NCBI RefSeq assembly: GCF_016650815.1
Contig: NZ_JAEKEZ010000038.1
Location: 489,513 to 553,512, forward strand
Origin: Pseudomonas sp. TH31
Lineage (GTDB): Bacteria; Pseudomonadota; Gammaproteobacteria; Pseudomonadales; Pseudomonadaceae
DNA length: 64,000 bases
Direction of reading: 5' to 3'
Part shown: one piece after another, positions 18,811 through 28,395 of the stretch
Layout: every line of letters begins with the position of its first letter
How positions within the stretch are numbered: position 1 is the first letter of the stretch
Position numbers and translations under genes: made by a program
Notes under the pieces: generated by a model
What the model was told of the DNA's origin: nothing
The model's database searches: none
What the model saw: the letters and a program-made list of their open reading frames with translations, nothing else

Positions 18811-19737
18811 TTGGCAACGATTCTTGAGCCTGGCGAGATTGAAGCGGCGGCGAGTTCACCGCCGTTTCTGTATTTGCCACCGCGTAACCTGTTCACCTTG
18901 CGAGCGTTGGGGCTTGAGCGTTTGGCCGAGGGCCATCCGCTCGCCGATTACCTGCGGCTGGTGGCCGGGTTGTGTCATCTCCAACAGGAATTGATGGATG
19001 ATCTGCCGGTTGATGAGATGCCCGATCCCGAACGCCTGAAAGTCTGCCAACAGCACGGTTTTTCGCCGTTCGCCGTTGACAGCCTGGTGCGCGAGGGCGA
19101 ATGGCTGCCGTTTCTGTACGCCTTGCTGCTGCGCTATCAGCCACCGCCACAGGCGGCGGTCAAAAGCGCGATCAAGACGCTGCTAGCGGCCAACCCCGGA
19201 CAGCTCAAGGCCTGGGGCGTTGCTTTGGTCAGCGGTCAATACACGCTGCTGCCCGCCGAAGTGGTGCCGTTTCTCGGCGCGGCGCTGCAAGTGAGCTGGA
19301 GCCATTGGCTGCTGGATACGCCGAACCTCAACCTCAAACCGGGCGACAGCCTCAGCCAATGCCCGGCCTGTGGTTCACCGGCCATGGCCGGGGTGATTCG
19401 CCATCGTGGCAAGTTCAACGGCTTGCGTTATCTGGTGTGTTCGCTGTGTGCCTGTGAATGGCATGTGGTGCGGGTCAAGTGCGTGTATTGCGAGCAGAGC
19501 AAAGGCCTTGAGTACGTCAGCCTCGATGACGATCGATACGCGGCGAATCAGGCGCCGCTGCGGGCGGAAGTCTGTCCCGGCTGCAACAGCTACCTGAAAC
19601 TGCTCTATCTGGAGAACGATGCCGAGGCCGAAGCGCTCTCGACCGACCTGACCAGCCTGATGCTGGACATGCGGCTGGAGCAGGAAGGTTATCAGCGTCT
19701 GGCACCGAATCTGTTGTTGGCCCCCGGAAGCGATTAA
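18811..19737 (+). CDS. fdhE: FdhE, formate dehydrogenase accessory/redox enzyme protein
   Basis: A protein of about 308 residues needed for the activity of respiratory formate dehydrogenases; E. coli FdhE is a rubredoxin-like iron protein. TTG at 18811 is taken as start because AAGGA (18799-18803) sits 7 bases before it and the family N-terminus ATILEPGEIEAAASSPPFL begins there. Zinc/iron-ribbon Cys pairs are visible: CPACGSP, CSLCACEW, CVYCEQ and CPGCNSY. In the sequence as given it is fused in frame to FdnI, most simply because of a one-base deletion. It completes the formate dehydrogenase gene set before selA. Confidence 0.88.
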   Translation: MATILEPGEIEAAASSPPFLYLPPRNLFTLRALGLERLAEGHPLADYLRLVAGLCHLQQELMDDLPVDEMPDPERLKVCQQHGFSPFAVDSLVREGEWLPFLYALLLRYQPPPQAAVKSAIKTLLAANPGQLKAWGVALVSGQYTLLPAEVVPFLGAALQVSWSHWLLDTPNLNLKPGDSLSQCPACGSPAMAGVIRHRGKFNGLRYLVCSLCACEWHVVRVKCVYCEQSKGLEYVSLDDDRYAANQAPLRAEVCPGCNSYLKLLYLENDAEAEALSTDLTSLMLDMRLEQEGYQRLAPNLLLAPGSD

Positions 19738-19787
19738 GACCAGCGTCTACACTCAGGCGCGACAGTCCATCGCTTTCGGAGTTGCCG

Positions 19788-21193
19788 ATGTCCAACCTGC
19801 GTCTGCCATCCATCGACAGTTTGCTGCGCCATCCCGCGTGTCAGCCGCTCGCTGAGCGTTATGGGCGTGATGCTCTGCTGGCCAGCCTGCGGCAGTTGCT
19901 CGATGACCTGCGTGAACCGGTGCTTTCGGGGCAACTGACTGCGGTTGAAATCGCGCCCGAGGTGCTGGCGGGCAGGGCGGGTGAACGTCTCATTTCCCAA
20001 CATCGCAGTCATGTTCGCCGAGTGTTCAATCTCACCGGCACAGTGCTGCACACCAATCTGGGGCGGGCGCTGTTGCCGGAAGAAGCCATTGAAGCGGTGC
20101 AAATGGCGGCGCGCTATCCGATCAATCTTGAATTCGATCTGCACAGCGGCAAGCGTGGCGACCGCGATGACCTGATCGAAGGCCTGATTCGCGAGTTGAC
20201 CGGCGCCGAAGCCGTCACCGTGGTCAACAACAACGCCGCTGCCGTGCTGCTGACCCTCAACAGCCTCGGCGCGCGCAAGGAAGGCATCATCTCCGGGGCG
20301 AGCTGATTGAAATCGGTGGCGCGTTCCGCATTCCCGACATCATGGCCCGTGCCGGCGTGAAGCTTCACGAGGTCGGCACCACCAATCGCACTCACGCCAA
20401 GGATTATGAAGCGGCCATCGGCCCGCGCAGTGGATTGGTGATGCGCGTACACGCGAGCAATTACGCCATATCAGGGTTCACCACGAGTGTGCCGACCGCC
20501 GAACTGGCCGCGTTGGCGCACAAGCACGGGTTGCCGTTGCTGGAAGATCTGGGCAGCGGCAGTTTGCTCGACCTGACTCGCTGGGGTTTACCGGCTGAGC
20601 CGACGGTGCGCCAGGCGTTGCTCGATGGTGCGGACATCGTGACCTTCAGCGGCGACAAGTTGCTCGGCGGTCCGCAGGCCGGGTTGATTGTCGGGCGTAA
20701 GGAGCTTATTGCGAAGATCAAGAAGAACCCGCTCAAGCGTGCGTTGCGGGTCGACAAAATGACCTTGGCGGCGCTTGAAGCGGTGCTGGGTTTGTACCGC
20801 GATCCTGATCGTTTGGCCGAACGCTTGCCGAGTCTGCGCCTGCTGACCCGGCCACAGGCTGACATCCTCGCGCAAGCCTCCCGTTTGCAACCGTCTCTGG
20901 CGCAGCATTTGGGTGAAGGCTGGAACGTCAGCGCAATGGCGGCACTGGGGATGATCGGCAGCGGCAGCCAACCGGTGGCGCGGTTGCCGAGTGCCGCGTT
21001 GTGCCTGCGGCCGCGGGTGTCGAAGCGTCTGCGCGGCCGGCAACTGTTGAGCCTGGAAACTGCCTTTCGAGGATTACCGATTCCAGTGCTCGGCCGCATC
21101 GACGATGACGCGTTGTGGCTGGACCTGCGGCAACTGGACGACGAAGCTGCGTGGCTGGCGCAACTCGATCAGTTACCGGGAGGGGAAGGGTGA
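19788..21193 (+). CDS. selA: L-seryl-tRNA(Sec) selenium transferase (frameshifted in this sequence)
   Basis: A PLP enzyme that converts Ser-tRNA(Sec) to Sec-tRNA(Sec) using selenophosphate. ATG at 19788 has GGAG upstream. The first part (SNLRLPSIDSLLRHP...FNLTGTVLHTNLGRA...NNNAAAVLLTLN) and the second part (PLP Lys in FSGDKLLGGPQAG, C-terminal DARQL-type region) are in different frames. The break is at about 20291-20298, where CTCCGGGGC replaces an expected CTCCCGGGGC; restoring one C gives GIISRGELIEIGG and an intact 468-residue protein, normal for SelA. Its stop overlaps the selB GTG. Confidence 0.88.
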
Positions 21194-23095
21194 TCGTCGG
21201 TACCGCAGGGCACATCGACCATGGCAAGACCTCATTGCTTCAGGCCCTGACCGGCCAGGCCGGGGATCGTCGCCGTGAAGAACGCGAGCGCGGCATGACC
21301 ATCGACCTCGGTTACCTCTACGCGACGCTGGAACCCGGCGCCGAACTGACCGGGTTTATCGACGTGCCCGGTCATGAGCGCTTCACCCACAACATGCTCG
21401 CTGGCGCGCAAGGCATCGACCTGGTGCTGTTGGTGGTGGCGGCGGATGACGGCGTGATGCCCCAGACCCGCGAGCATCTGGCGATTGTCGAGTTGCTGGG
21501 GATTCCCGGGCGTTGGTGGCGATCACCAAGTGCGATCGGGTCGAGCCCGCCAGGGTTGAGCAAGTTCGGGCACAGATTGAAGCACTGCTCGCGCCCGGAC
21601 CTTATGCCGCTGCGCCGTTGATTGCACTGTCGAGTGTCACTGGCGAGGGGGTTGAAACCCTGCGTGAAGCCTTGATCGATGCGCAAAGGATGTCCTGCAA
21701 CGCAGCACTCATGGCGGGTTTCGTTTGGCGATTGACCGGGCCTTCAGTGTCGCCGGCGCCGGCATCGTTGTGACCGGCACGGCGTTGTCCGGTCAGGTCG
21801 CCGTGGGTGACACGCTGATGCTCGGCCCTCAGGGTAAACCGGTACGCGTGCGTGGCCTGCATGCGCAAAACCAGCCGGCCGAGGTTGCCACCGCAGGACA
21901 GCGGGTGGCGCTAAACCTGACTGCCGAACGCCTGAGTCTGGAACAACTTCACCGCGGCCAATGGTTGCTGGCCGAATGGCTGCACGCGCCGACCCAACGG
22001 CTGGACATCGAGATGTACTTGTTGCCCGGTGAAACCGCTGCGTTCCCTCATTTTCACCCGGTACACGTACACCTCGGCACCCAGGACGTGACCGGGCGTG
22101 TGGCGTTGCTGGAAGGCACAGGTTTGGCACCCGGCACGCGGATGTTTGCGCAAATTCTGCTGAACGCGCCGGTGCAGGCAGTGAAGGGTGATCCGTTGAT
22201 CCTGCGTGACCAAAGCGCCCAACGCACCCTCGGTGGCGGGCGAGTGCTAGACCCGTTCGCACCGAGCCGACAGCGTCGTAGCCCCGAGCGACTGGCGCAG
22301 TTACAAGCCCTCGCGAGCTCCCACAGCCTTGAAGAAGTCATGCCCGCGCTGCTGGCCAACAGCGAAACCGGGCTCGACCCGCAACGTCTCGAACGTCAGT
22401 TCAACCGCCCCCGTGACAGCTGGGTTTTGCCCGATGATGTGCGCCTGATCGACACTCGCCAAGGTCCGCTGTTGTTTAACACCGGACGATGGGAAGCTCA
22501 AAAACCGCCATTGCTGGAACACCTCGCCCGCTTCCATGAACTTGAACCGGATCAAATGGGCCCGGACCGTGATCGCCTGCGCCGCTTCGCCGGCACTGCG
22601 CTGGACCGGCCGACGTTCATCAGCCTGCTCGACGAGTTGCTTGCCAGCGGCGCCATCGTCACCAGCGGACCGTGGCTGCATCTGCCCGATCATCAAGTAC
22701 GTCTGAGCGCAGACGATGAAACCTTGTGGCAGCAAGTGCAGCCGACGTTTGAAGAAGCCGGTTTCAATCCACCGTGGGTGCGCGACCTCGGGCATGACGA
22801 AGCGCAGGTGCGTTTGCTGCTGCGCAAGATGGCGCGACTGGGGTTGTTGCACCAGGTGGTGCGGGACCTGTTTTACACCGACACGGTGCTGCGCCGATTG
22901 GCGGCTATGCTGTTGCAACTGGCCGGTGAAAACCCGGTGATCGAGGTGGCGGCGTTTCGTGATGCGGTGGGCTTGGGTCGCAAGCGCAGCGTGCAGATTC
23001 TTGAATATTTCGACCGCATCGGCCTGACCCGGCGTCTGGGCGACCGGCGCCAGATCCGCCCGGGCAGTGCATTGGCTCAGCCCTCCGAGCCCTGA
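21190..23095 (+). CDS. selB: Selenocysteine-specific elongation factor (two frame breaks in this sequence)
   Basis: A GTPase that brings Sec-tRNA(Sec) to UGA by binding the SECIS hairpin. GTG at 21190 overlaps the selA stop (GTGA). The G-domain is clear: GTAGHIDHGKTSL, RERGMTID, DVPGHERF and, after the first break, AITKCD. Frame breaks lie at about 21505-21508 (CCCGGG, one C missing; restored IPRALVAITK) and about 21688 (AAAGGATG, one G missing; restored QRDVLQRSTHGGFRLAIDR). Beyond, the EF-Tu-like domains and the C-terminal winged-helix repeats that bind SECIS are intact. Full length would be 635 residues, normal for the family. Confidence 0.88.
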
Positions 23096-23104
23096 CTTTT
23101 TAAT

Positions 23105-23200
23105 GGAAGGCAATCGCGCCCGGTGGCGCGGCCGGGCTTCAAACCCGGTTGGGGACGGCATCCGTTCCCGGGCAGGTTCGACTCCGGCTGCCTTCCGCCA
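23105..23200 (+). tRNA. selC: tRNA-Sec (UCA anticodon)
   Basis: A 96-nt gene ending in GCCA. It has an 8-bp acceptor stem (GGAAGGCA with TGCCTTCC), the anticodon stem CCGGG/CCCGG with loop CTTCAAA (anticodon TCA at 23139-23141), a long variable arm (GGGACGGCATCCGTTCCC) and a T-arm with GGTTCGACTCC. The long extra arm, 8-bp acceptor and UCA anticodon identify it as selenocysteine tRNA. It lies 9 bp after selB, completing a fdn-sel module. Confidence 0.96.
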
Positions 23201-23203
23201 ATT

Positions 23204-24091
23204 TCAACGCGGCGCCAGTTCCTTGAGCAGAAAATCAATGAACGTGCGAGTCTTCTGCGGCACCCGCCGCGACGATGGGTAGACCGCGTTGATGGTGATC
23301 GGCGGCGCCTGCCACTCGCACAACACCGGCACCAGCCGACCCGCTGCCAGCGCCTCGTCGACAATGAAATCCGGAAGCAGGGCGATGCCCATACCGGCTT
23401 CGGCGGCCTGGGCGAGCAGGTCGCCATTGTTGGCGTGCAATGGGCCGGTGACGTTCACCCGTTGTGTCTCCTTGCCATTGCTCAGTTGCAGGCTGACGCC
23501 GCTTTGCAAATAGCCGTAGTTCAAGCATTGGTGGGCTGTCAGGTCCCTGGGTTCCTGTGGCGTGCCGGCACGTTTCAAATAGGCCGGCGAGGCGACCATG
23601 ATCCGCGGTGCCGGGGCCAACAGCCGGGCGATCATGGACGAGTCGGGCAGGCTCGCAATCCGCAGCGTCACATCAAAACCGCCGCGCACCGGGTCGACTT
23701 GCTGATCACTCAGCACAAGCTGCAACTCGATATTCGGGTGCAGTTCATGGAATGCCGGAATCAACGGCCCCAAACGCCGCAAACCGAAGGACATCGGCGC
23801 GTTGATCCGCAGCACGCCGCGTAATTCCCCCACACCGTCACGCGCCCGTTGCTCGGCCTCATCCAGCGAGGCGATCAGTTCCCGGGCCGCGTCGTAATAC
23901 TCAGCACCGGCCTCGGTCAGGTGCAGGCTGCGCGTGGTGCGTTGCAGCAACTGCACGCCGATGGCCTCTTCCAGTGCCTGAATCTGTTTGCTGACTTTGG
24001 AGCGCGGCACATCCATTGCCCGGGCTGCGGCGGCGAAGCCGTTCTCGCCGACGGTGGTGATGAAGGCGCGCATGCATTCGATACGATCCAC
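23204..24091 (-). CDS. LysR-family transcriptional regulator
   Basis: A 295-residue regulator. The N-terminal winged HTH is MDRIECMRAFITTVGENGFAAAAR..., with helix SKVSKQIQALEEAIGVQLLQR; the C-terminal part is a periplasmic-binding-protein-like effector domain. The GTG at 24091 (GTGGATCGT) is preferred over the upstream TTG because LysR proteins of this branch begin MDRIE. It belongs to the branch near many aldehyde/quinone-responsive regulators, but no ligand can be named. It is divergent from the YcaC-like hydrolase, its likely target. Its stop lies 3 bp from the end of selC. Confidence 0.88.
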   Translation of the reverse strand: MDRIECMRAFITTVGENGFAAAARAMDVPRSKVSKQIQALEEAIGVQLLQRTTRSLHLTEAGAEYYDAARELIASLDEAEQRARDGVGELRGVLRINAPMSFGLRRLGPLIPAFHELHPNIELQLVLSDQQVDPVRGGFDVTLRIASLPDSSMIARLLAPAPRIMVASPAYLKRAGTPQEPRDLTAHQCLNYGYLQSGVSLQLSNGKETQRVNVTGPLHANNGDLLAQAAEAGMGIALLPDFIVDEALAAGRLVPVLCEWQAPPITINAVYPSSRRVPQKTRTFIDFLLKELAPR

Positions 24092-24254
24092 GACTGTCCC
24101 CAATTTGGAATCAATGATTCCCGATTTTAGGGAATTGTTCCTTTTTTATCCAGGGCCTACATTAGCTACCAAGCCGCCAGCCAACAGCCTTCCAACGAAG
24201 CACGCAGCGGCTAACTCATTAAACAGAACTCATCGACATCAAAAGGAACTCGCC

Positions 24255-24899
24255 ATGTCCATCCGTGAATTGCTCAACCCAACCAACTCCGCCCTGATCC
24301 TGATCGACCACCAGCCGCAAATGTCCTTCGGCGTGCAGTCGATCGATCGCCAGACCCTGAAGAACAACACCGTCGGCCTGGCCAAGGCGGCGAAGATTTT
24401 CAACGTGCCGACCATCCTGACCTCGGTAGAAACCGAAAGCTTCAGCGGCTACATCTGGCCGGAGTTGCTCGCCGTGTTCCCGGATCATCAACCCATCGAA
24501 CGCACCTCGATGAACTCCTGGGAAGACAAGGCACTGGTCGCGGCGGTGAAAGCCACCGGGCGCAAAAAGTTGATCATGGCCGCGCTCTGGACTGAGGTCT
24601 GCCTGAACTTCCCGGCACTCGAAGCCCTGGCCGAAGGCTACGAGGTGTACATCGTCACCGACGCTTCCGGCGGCACGACCAAAGAAGCCCACGACATGTC
24701 GGTGCAGCGAATGATTCAGGCCGGTGCGGTGCCGGTGACCTGGCAACAAGTGCTGCTCGAATACCAACGCGACTGGGCCCACAAGGAAACCTACGACGCG
24801 GTGATGGAATTGGTGCGCGAACACAGCGGCGCTTACGGTATGGGCGTGGATTACGCTTACACCATGGTGCACAAGGCACCGCAGCGTCAGCTCAAGTAA
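24255..24899 (+). CDS. YcaC-like isochorismatase-family cysteine hydrolase
   Basis: A 214-residue alpha/beta hydrolase of the isochorismatase superfamily. The catalytic triad is seen as Asp in LILIDHQPQMSF, Lys in ATGRKKLIMAAL and Cys in WTEVCLNFPA. The close YcaC pattern (SFSGYIWPELLAVFPDHQPIERTSMNSWED) places it with octameric hydrolases of unknown substrate. AAGGA precedes the ATG by 8 bases. It is divergent from a LysR gene and followed by an intrinsic terminator, so it is a single-gene transcript. A second member of the same family is encoded at 38696-39349. Confidence 0.88.
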   Translation: MSIRELLNPTNSALILIDHQPQMSFGVQSIDRQTLKNNTVGLAKAAKIFNVPTILTSVETESFSGYIWPELLAVFPDHQPIERTSMNSWEDKALVAAVKATGRKKLIMAALWTEVCLNFPALEALAEGYEVYIVTDASGGTTKEAHDMSVQRMIQAGAVPVTWQQVLLEYQRDWAHKETYDAVMELVREHSGAYGMGVDYAYTMVHKAPQRQLK

Positions 24900-24964
24900 G
24901 CCGAATCGGTCGCACGGATACCCGGCAATTTGTTACCAAAACTCACATGAAAGTGTGAAAAAAG

Positions 24965-24998
24965 AGCTCACCGGTTCTCGGAATCGGTGGGCTTTTTT
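24965..24998 (+). terminator. Rho-independent terminator of the hydrolase gene
   Basis: AGCTCACCG (24965-24973) pairs with CGGTGGGCT (24985-24993), with one G-U pair, followed by a run of T to 24998. It lies 66 bp after the hydrolase stop. Confidence 0.85.
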
Positions 24999-25144
24999 GT
25001 TGCTGCTTTTTAAGCAGGTCCAATGTTTTAAAGGTGTTCAGGCCGTTCGGGGCATGGTTTTATGAAGATGGCCATAACATTGCATAGTCATGTACATACA
25101 ACTATAGGCATTATTCACAAACCCATGGTTCGACACAGGACCCA

Positions 25145-25248
25145 TGTGGGAGCGAGATTGCTCCGGGCGGCGTTCCGACGATAGCGTACTGACAGTCAAT
25201 ATTTATGCTGGATGTGCCGGCCTAATCGCGAGCAGGCTCGCTCCCACA
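25145..25248. repeat. REPIN with degenerate left arm
   Basis: Left arm 25145-25163 (TGTGGGAGCGAGATTGCTC) is decayed, right arm 25223-25248 (AATCGCGAGCAGGCTCGCTC) is intact. The spacer GACAGTCAATATTTATGCTGG resembles that of the REPIN at 12567. It lies 45 bp before the MFS gene. The rest of the 24999-25292 interval shows no gene. Confidence 0.75.
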
Positions 25249-25292
25249 GGTTGTTTTGTGCAAACCTCCCCGAATTTCGAGAGCAGCCGGTT

Positions 25293-26537
25293 ATGAAAAC
25301 CAGAATTTTTCCAGGATGGTACGTCGTGTTCGCAGCGCATCTGCTGCTCGCACTGATTTTTGGCGGCACTTACTCCTTCGGCGCGTTTTTCTCGCAGATT
25401 CAATCCAACTTCGCTGTCGGGAGCTTCTCGGTCGCGTCGGTGTTTTCACTGACAGCCTTTATTTACTACGTGGTCGGGGTGTTCTCCGGGTCTCTGGCGG
25501 ATCGTATCTCTACCCGCCGGGTGGTCTGCGCCGGGATTATTTCGCTGGCACTGGGCTTCTTCATCGCCAGCCTGGCCTCGGGCTCGTTGCAATGGTTTCT
25601 GCTGTGCTTCTGCTCACTGGTCGGTTTAGGTGTCGGTCTGGTGTATGTGCCGACGGTGGCTGCGGTGCAGCGCTGGTTCATCAAGCACCGCAGCAAAGCG
25701 TCGGGCATTGCGTTGGCTGGCACCGGGGTCGGGACGTTTGTCGGACCGACTGCCGCCGGGCTGTTGATGCAGCATTTCTCCTGGGAAACGACGATGCAGA
25801 TCTTCGCCGCGACCATTCTGGTCGTGGGGCTGCTGGTCGCGTTGCTGGTCAGGGGCAATCCGCAGGCGCTGGGTCTGTTACCGGATGGCCTCGACGCCGC
25901 TTCGGCGTGCGCCGAGCATCACGCGAGACCCGCGGGCATGCGCTTGGCCGAAGCGGCCGCCACAGGGCGATTCTGGTGGTACTTCGGGGCGATTTTCTTT
26001 GGCTCGGTCGGGCTGTTTCTGGCATTGGTGCACATCAATCCCTACGCTCGCCAGTTTGGAATGTCCGCCACCCAGGCCAACCTGTTGATCGGGCTGATCG
26101 GTGTGGGCAACGTGGGCGGCCGGCTGTTCCTGGGCAGCATTGGTGACCGGATCGGCGTTCGGCGCCTGCTGATTGTTCTGACTTTCGCCCTGATGCTGCT
26201 CAATCTGCTGTGGCTGGGGGCTCATACCTTCCCCGCGTTGGTGCTGTTCGCCGTGTGTTTCGGCGTCGCCAATGGCGGCTGCATTTCCCTGTATCCGTCG
26301 GTGACGGCCAGTTGGTTTGGCACGGCGAACCTGGGGGCGATCCTCGGCGCTCTGTATATTTCGGTCGGGATCGCAGCGTTGATCGGCGGCAGTATTGCAG
26401 GGTTGTTGTTCGACCTTTACCAGAATTACACCGCCTCAATCCTGCTCGGTGCGCTATGCGCGCTGCTGTCCGTGGGGTTCATCCTGATTGCCGGGCGTCT
26501 GCATCAGCCAATGGCTGAGACTCAACTGTCGCGGTGA
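25293..26537 (+). CDS. Major facilitator superfamily transporter
   Basis: A 414-residue inner membrane transporter with 12 predicted hydrophobic segments. ATG at 25293 begins MKTRIFPGWYVVFAAHLLLAL, the usual start of the OFA/monocarboxylate-like MFS branch; a short basic loop DRISTRRVVC (motif A) follows TM2, and a central loop separates two six-helix halves. Substrates in this branch are mostly organic acids. The 3' end overlaps the convergent HutC-type regulator by 16 bp. Whether it belongs to the adjacent hydroxyacid/histidine cluster is open. Confidence 0.82.
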   Translation: MKTRIFPGWYVVFAAHLLLALIFGGTYSFGAFFSQIQSNFAVGSFSVASVFSLTAFIYYVVGVFSGSLADRISTRRVVCAGIISLALGFFIASLASGSLQWFLLCFCSLVGLGVGLVYVPTVAAVQRWFIKHRSKASGIALAGTGVGTFVGPTAAGLLMQHFSWETTMQIFAATILVVGLLVALLVRGNPQALGLLPDGLDAASACAEHHARPAGMRLAEAAATGRFWWYFGAIFFGSVGLFLALVHINPYARQFGMSATQANLLIGLIGVGNVGGRLFLGSIGDRIGVRRLLIVLTFALMLLNLLWLGAHTFPALVLFAVCFGVANGGCISLYPSVTASWFGTANLGAILGALYISVGIAALIGGSIAGLLFDLYQNYTASILLGALCALLSVGFILIAGRLHQPMAETQLSR

Positions 26538-27259
26538 GCGCCATTCATCGGCAGGCGACTGCCCAGGCGATAGCGCGAGGAAGGGTGGGTCAGGCGCACG
26601 TAGGTGACGATTTTACCTTGGCTCCAGGTGCGACGCACCAGGATCAGGCAGGGTTCATTGGCGTCGATCTGCATGTGCTTGCTCTCGTCGCTGCTCGGGT
26701 GCCCGGCCTCGACGATGTGTTCCATTTCATCGGGGCGGATGACCTGCAATAGATAACGCGCCGGTTGCAGTTGCTCACCAAACGCTTGCAGCAAAAAGTC
26801 CGGCACCAGCTCGGGATTGACGTAGCGATCCTCGAACTGCACCGGCACGCCTTCTTCGCTGTGCACGCAGATCAGATGAAACACCGACGAACCGGTGGGC
26901 AGCGCCAGGGCTGCGGCCACCGGCATCGACGCCGCTTCACGCCCCAGGTGCAGGACGCGGCAGGAATAGCTGTGCCCCCGCGCAATGATTTCGTCGGCGA
27001 TATTGGTGATGCGCAGCAGGTTCGATTGCGGCTTGCTTTCGGCGACGAACGTCCCGACGCCGGAGATCCGTACCAGATGGCCTTCTTCCGTCAGCTCGCG
27101 CAAGGCACGGTTGACGGTCATGCGCGAAATGCCCAGCTCTTGCACCAGGCGATTTTCCGACGGGATCAGGTCTCCGGGCTTCCATTCGCCACTGCGCAGC
27201 TTGTCTTGCACAAAGTCCTTCGCGCGCCGATAGAGGGCTTGCGGTGCATTTTTGATCAT
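26522..27259 (-). CDS. HutC-subfamily GntR transcriptional regulator
   Basis: A 245-residue repressor. An N-terminal GntR winged HTH (PGDLIPSENRLVQELGISRMTVNRALRELTEEG) is followed by a UTRA ligand-binding domain (SSVFHLICVHSEEGVPVQFEDRYVNPEL...YLLQVIRPDEMEHIVEA), the arrangement of HutC, which responds to urocanate. It is the last gene of the run starting at the ABC binding protein, 3 bp after the HisC-like gene. Three GTATATAC palindromes, the GT-N-TA-N-AC type bound by HutC-subfamily proteins, occur at the promoters of this cluster and are its likely operators. Urocanate or an imidazole compound as effector is inference. Confidence 0.88.
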   Translation of the reverse strand: MIKNAPQALYRRAKDFVQDKLRSGEWKPGDLIPSENRLVQELGISRMTVNRALRELTEEGHLVRISGVGTFVAESKPQSNLLRITNIADEIIARGHSYSCRVLHLGREAASMPVAAALALPTGSSVFHLICVHSEEGVPVQFEDRYVNPELVPDFLLQAFGEQLQPARYLLQVIRPDEMEHIVEAGHPSSDESKHMQIDANEPCLILVRRTWSQGKIVTYVRLTHPSSRYRLGSRLPMNGAHRDS

Positions 27260-27262
27260 GGG

Positions 27263-28395
27263 TCAGTCCGCGTCTTTTTGAGCGGCAAGAACACTTGCCA
27301 GGGCTTTGAGAAAAAGGTCGTTATCCTCACAGCTACCGATGGACACACGCAAGTACTGCGTGTAGCCGTCTTCACGCCAGGGTTTGAGGATCACGCCCTT
27401 GCGCAGTAAGGCCTGATTGATGGTTTCAGCCGGATACGGCGTGCTGAAGTACAGGAAGTTGGCCATCGACGGGGCCGGACTCAATCCCATGTTTTGCAGG
27501 GCGACCACCATGTGTCGCCGCTCGTGGGCCACGTGGGCGAGGGTGGCCTGCAAATGCTCTTCGTCCGCCAGCGCAGCAATGGCCGCAGCCTGGGCCACCC
27601 GATTGATGTTGAACGGGGTGCGCAGGCGATCGATCAGGTCGGCCAGCAGCGGATCGCTGACAATGCCGTAGCCGATGCGCAACCCGGCCAGGGAATAAGC
27701 CTTGGAGAAGGTGCGCAGCAGGATGAACGGCTTGCCGCTGGCCTGGATCAACCCAAGGCAATCGGGATAGTCCGCCTCGAAATCGGCGTACTCGTAATAG
27801 GCCTCGTCAAACACCAGCAAGCATTGCGCCGGCAGTACTGCCAACAGCTGTTGCAACTCGTCGGCGTCCAGAGTGCTGCCGACCGGGTTGGACGGGCAGG
27901 AGAACATCAGCAAGCGGGTTTTCGGCGTCAGCGCCGCAATCATCGCCGGCACGTCGAAGCGACCTTCGGCCGTCATCGGCACCCCCGATACCCGGCGCCG
28001 GCGGCGATGGGATAAATGAAGTGCAGGCCGAACGACGGCACCACCGTGACCACTTCATCGCCATGGTCCAGAAACACCCGGCTGATAATGCTCAGCAAAT
28101 CTTCGGAACCGTTGCCAAACACCAACTGATTGCCCGGCACGCCGAGTTTTACCGAAAGCGCCGCGCGTAATTCCAGGCAATTGGCATCCGGGTAGAGGGC
28201 GATGCTTGAACAGGCTTTGGCCATGGCGGCGGCCACCGCGGGCGCCGGGCCCAACGGGTTTTCGTTGCTGCCCAGCTTGGCCACGCGGGTCAGGCCGAAG
28301 CGCTGGCGTACCGCTTCGGTGCTGAGGCCGGCGTTGTAGCTGGCGAGTTCGCGCACTTGTGGGCGCGCGAGGAGTTGCAGTTCAGCAGCGTTCAT
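27263..28395 (-). CDS. hisC: HisC-type aminotransferase (frameshifted in this sequence)
   Basis: A PLP aminotransferase of the histidinol-phosphate aminotransferase family, about 377 residues. The N-terminal half (KLGSNENPLGPAP, FGNGSEDLL) and C-terminal half (FDEAYYEYADF, PLP Lys in RTFSKAYSLAG, Arg in YLRVSIGS) are in two frames that meet at a run of five C at 27982-27986; one more base would join GYRG to VPMTAEGRF. The start ATG overlaps the stop of the ABC ATPase (ATGA). In this context a role in converting imidazolylpyruvate to histidine (or the reverse) is more likely than histidine biosynthesis. The biosynthetic hisC would be expected in the his operon elsewhere. Confidence 0.8.

Noticed and set aside
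21500..21700. Programmed ribosomal frameshifting in selB
   Set aside because: No slippery heptamer followed by a pseudoknot was seen, two shifts would be needed, and the same signature appears in genes not known for recoding.
20282..21720. selA and selB as true pseudogenes
   Set aside because: Each break is a single missing base in a G/C run with full homology on both sides, and the same error type affects unrelated genes; fdnG and selC are intact.
25091..25100. TGTACATACA before the MFS gene as a further HutC operator
   Set aside because: It lacks the GTATATAC core of the other three sites, is about 200 bp from the start codon and is separated by a REPIN; evidence is too weak.
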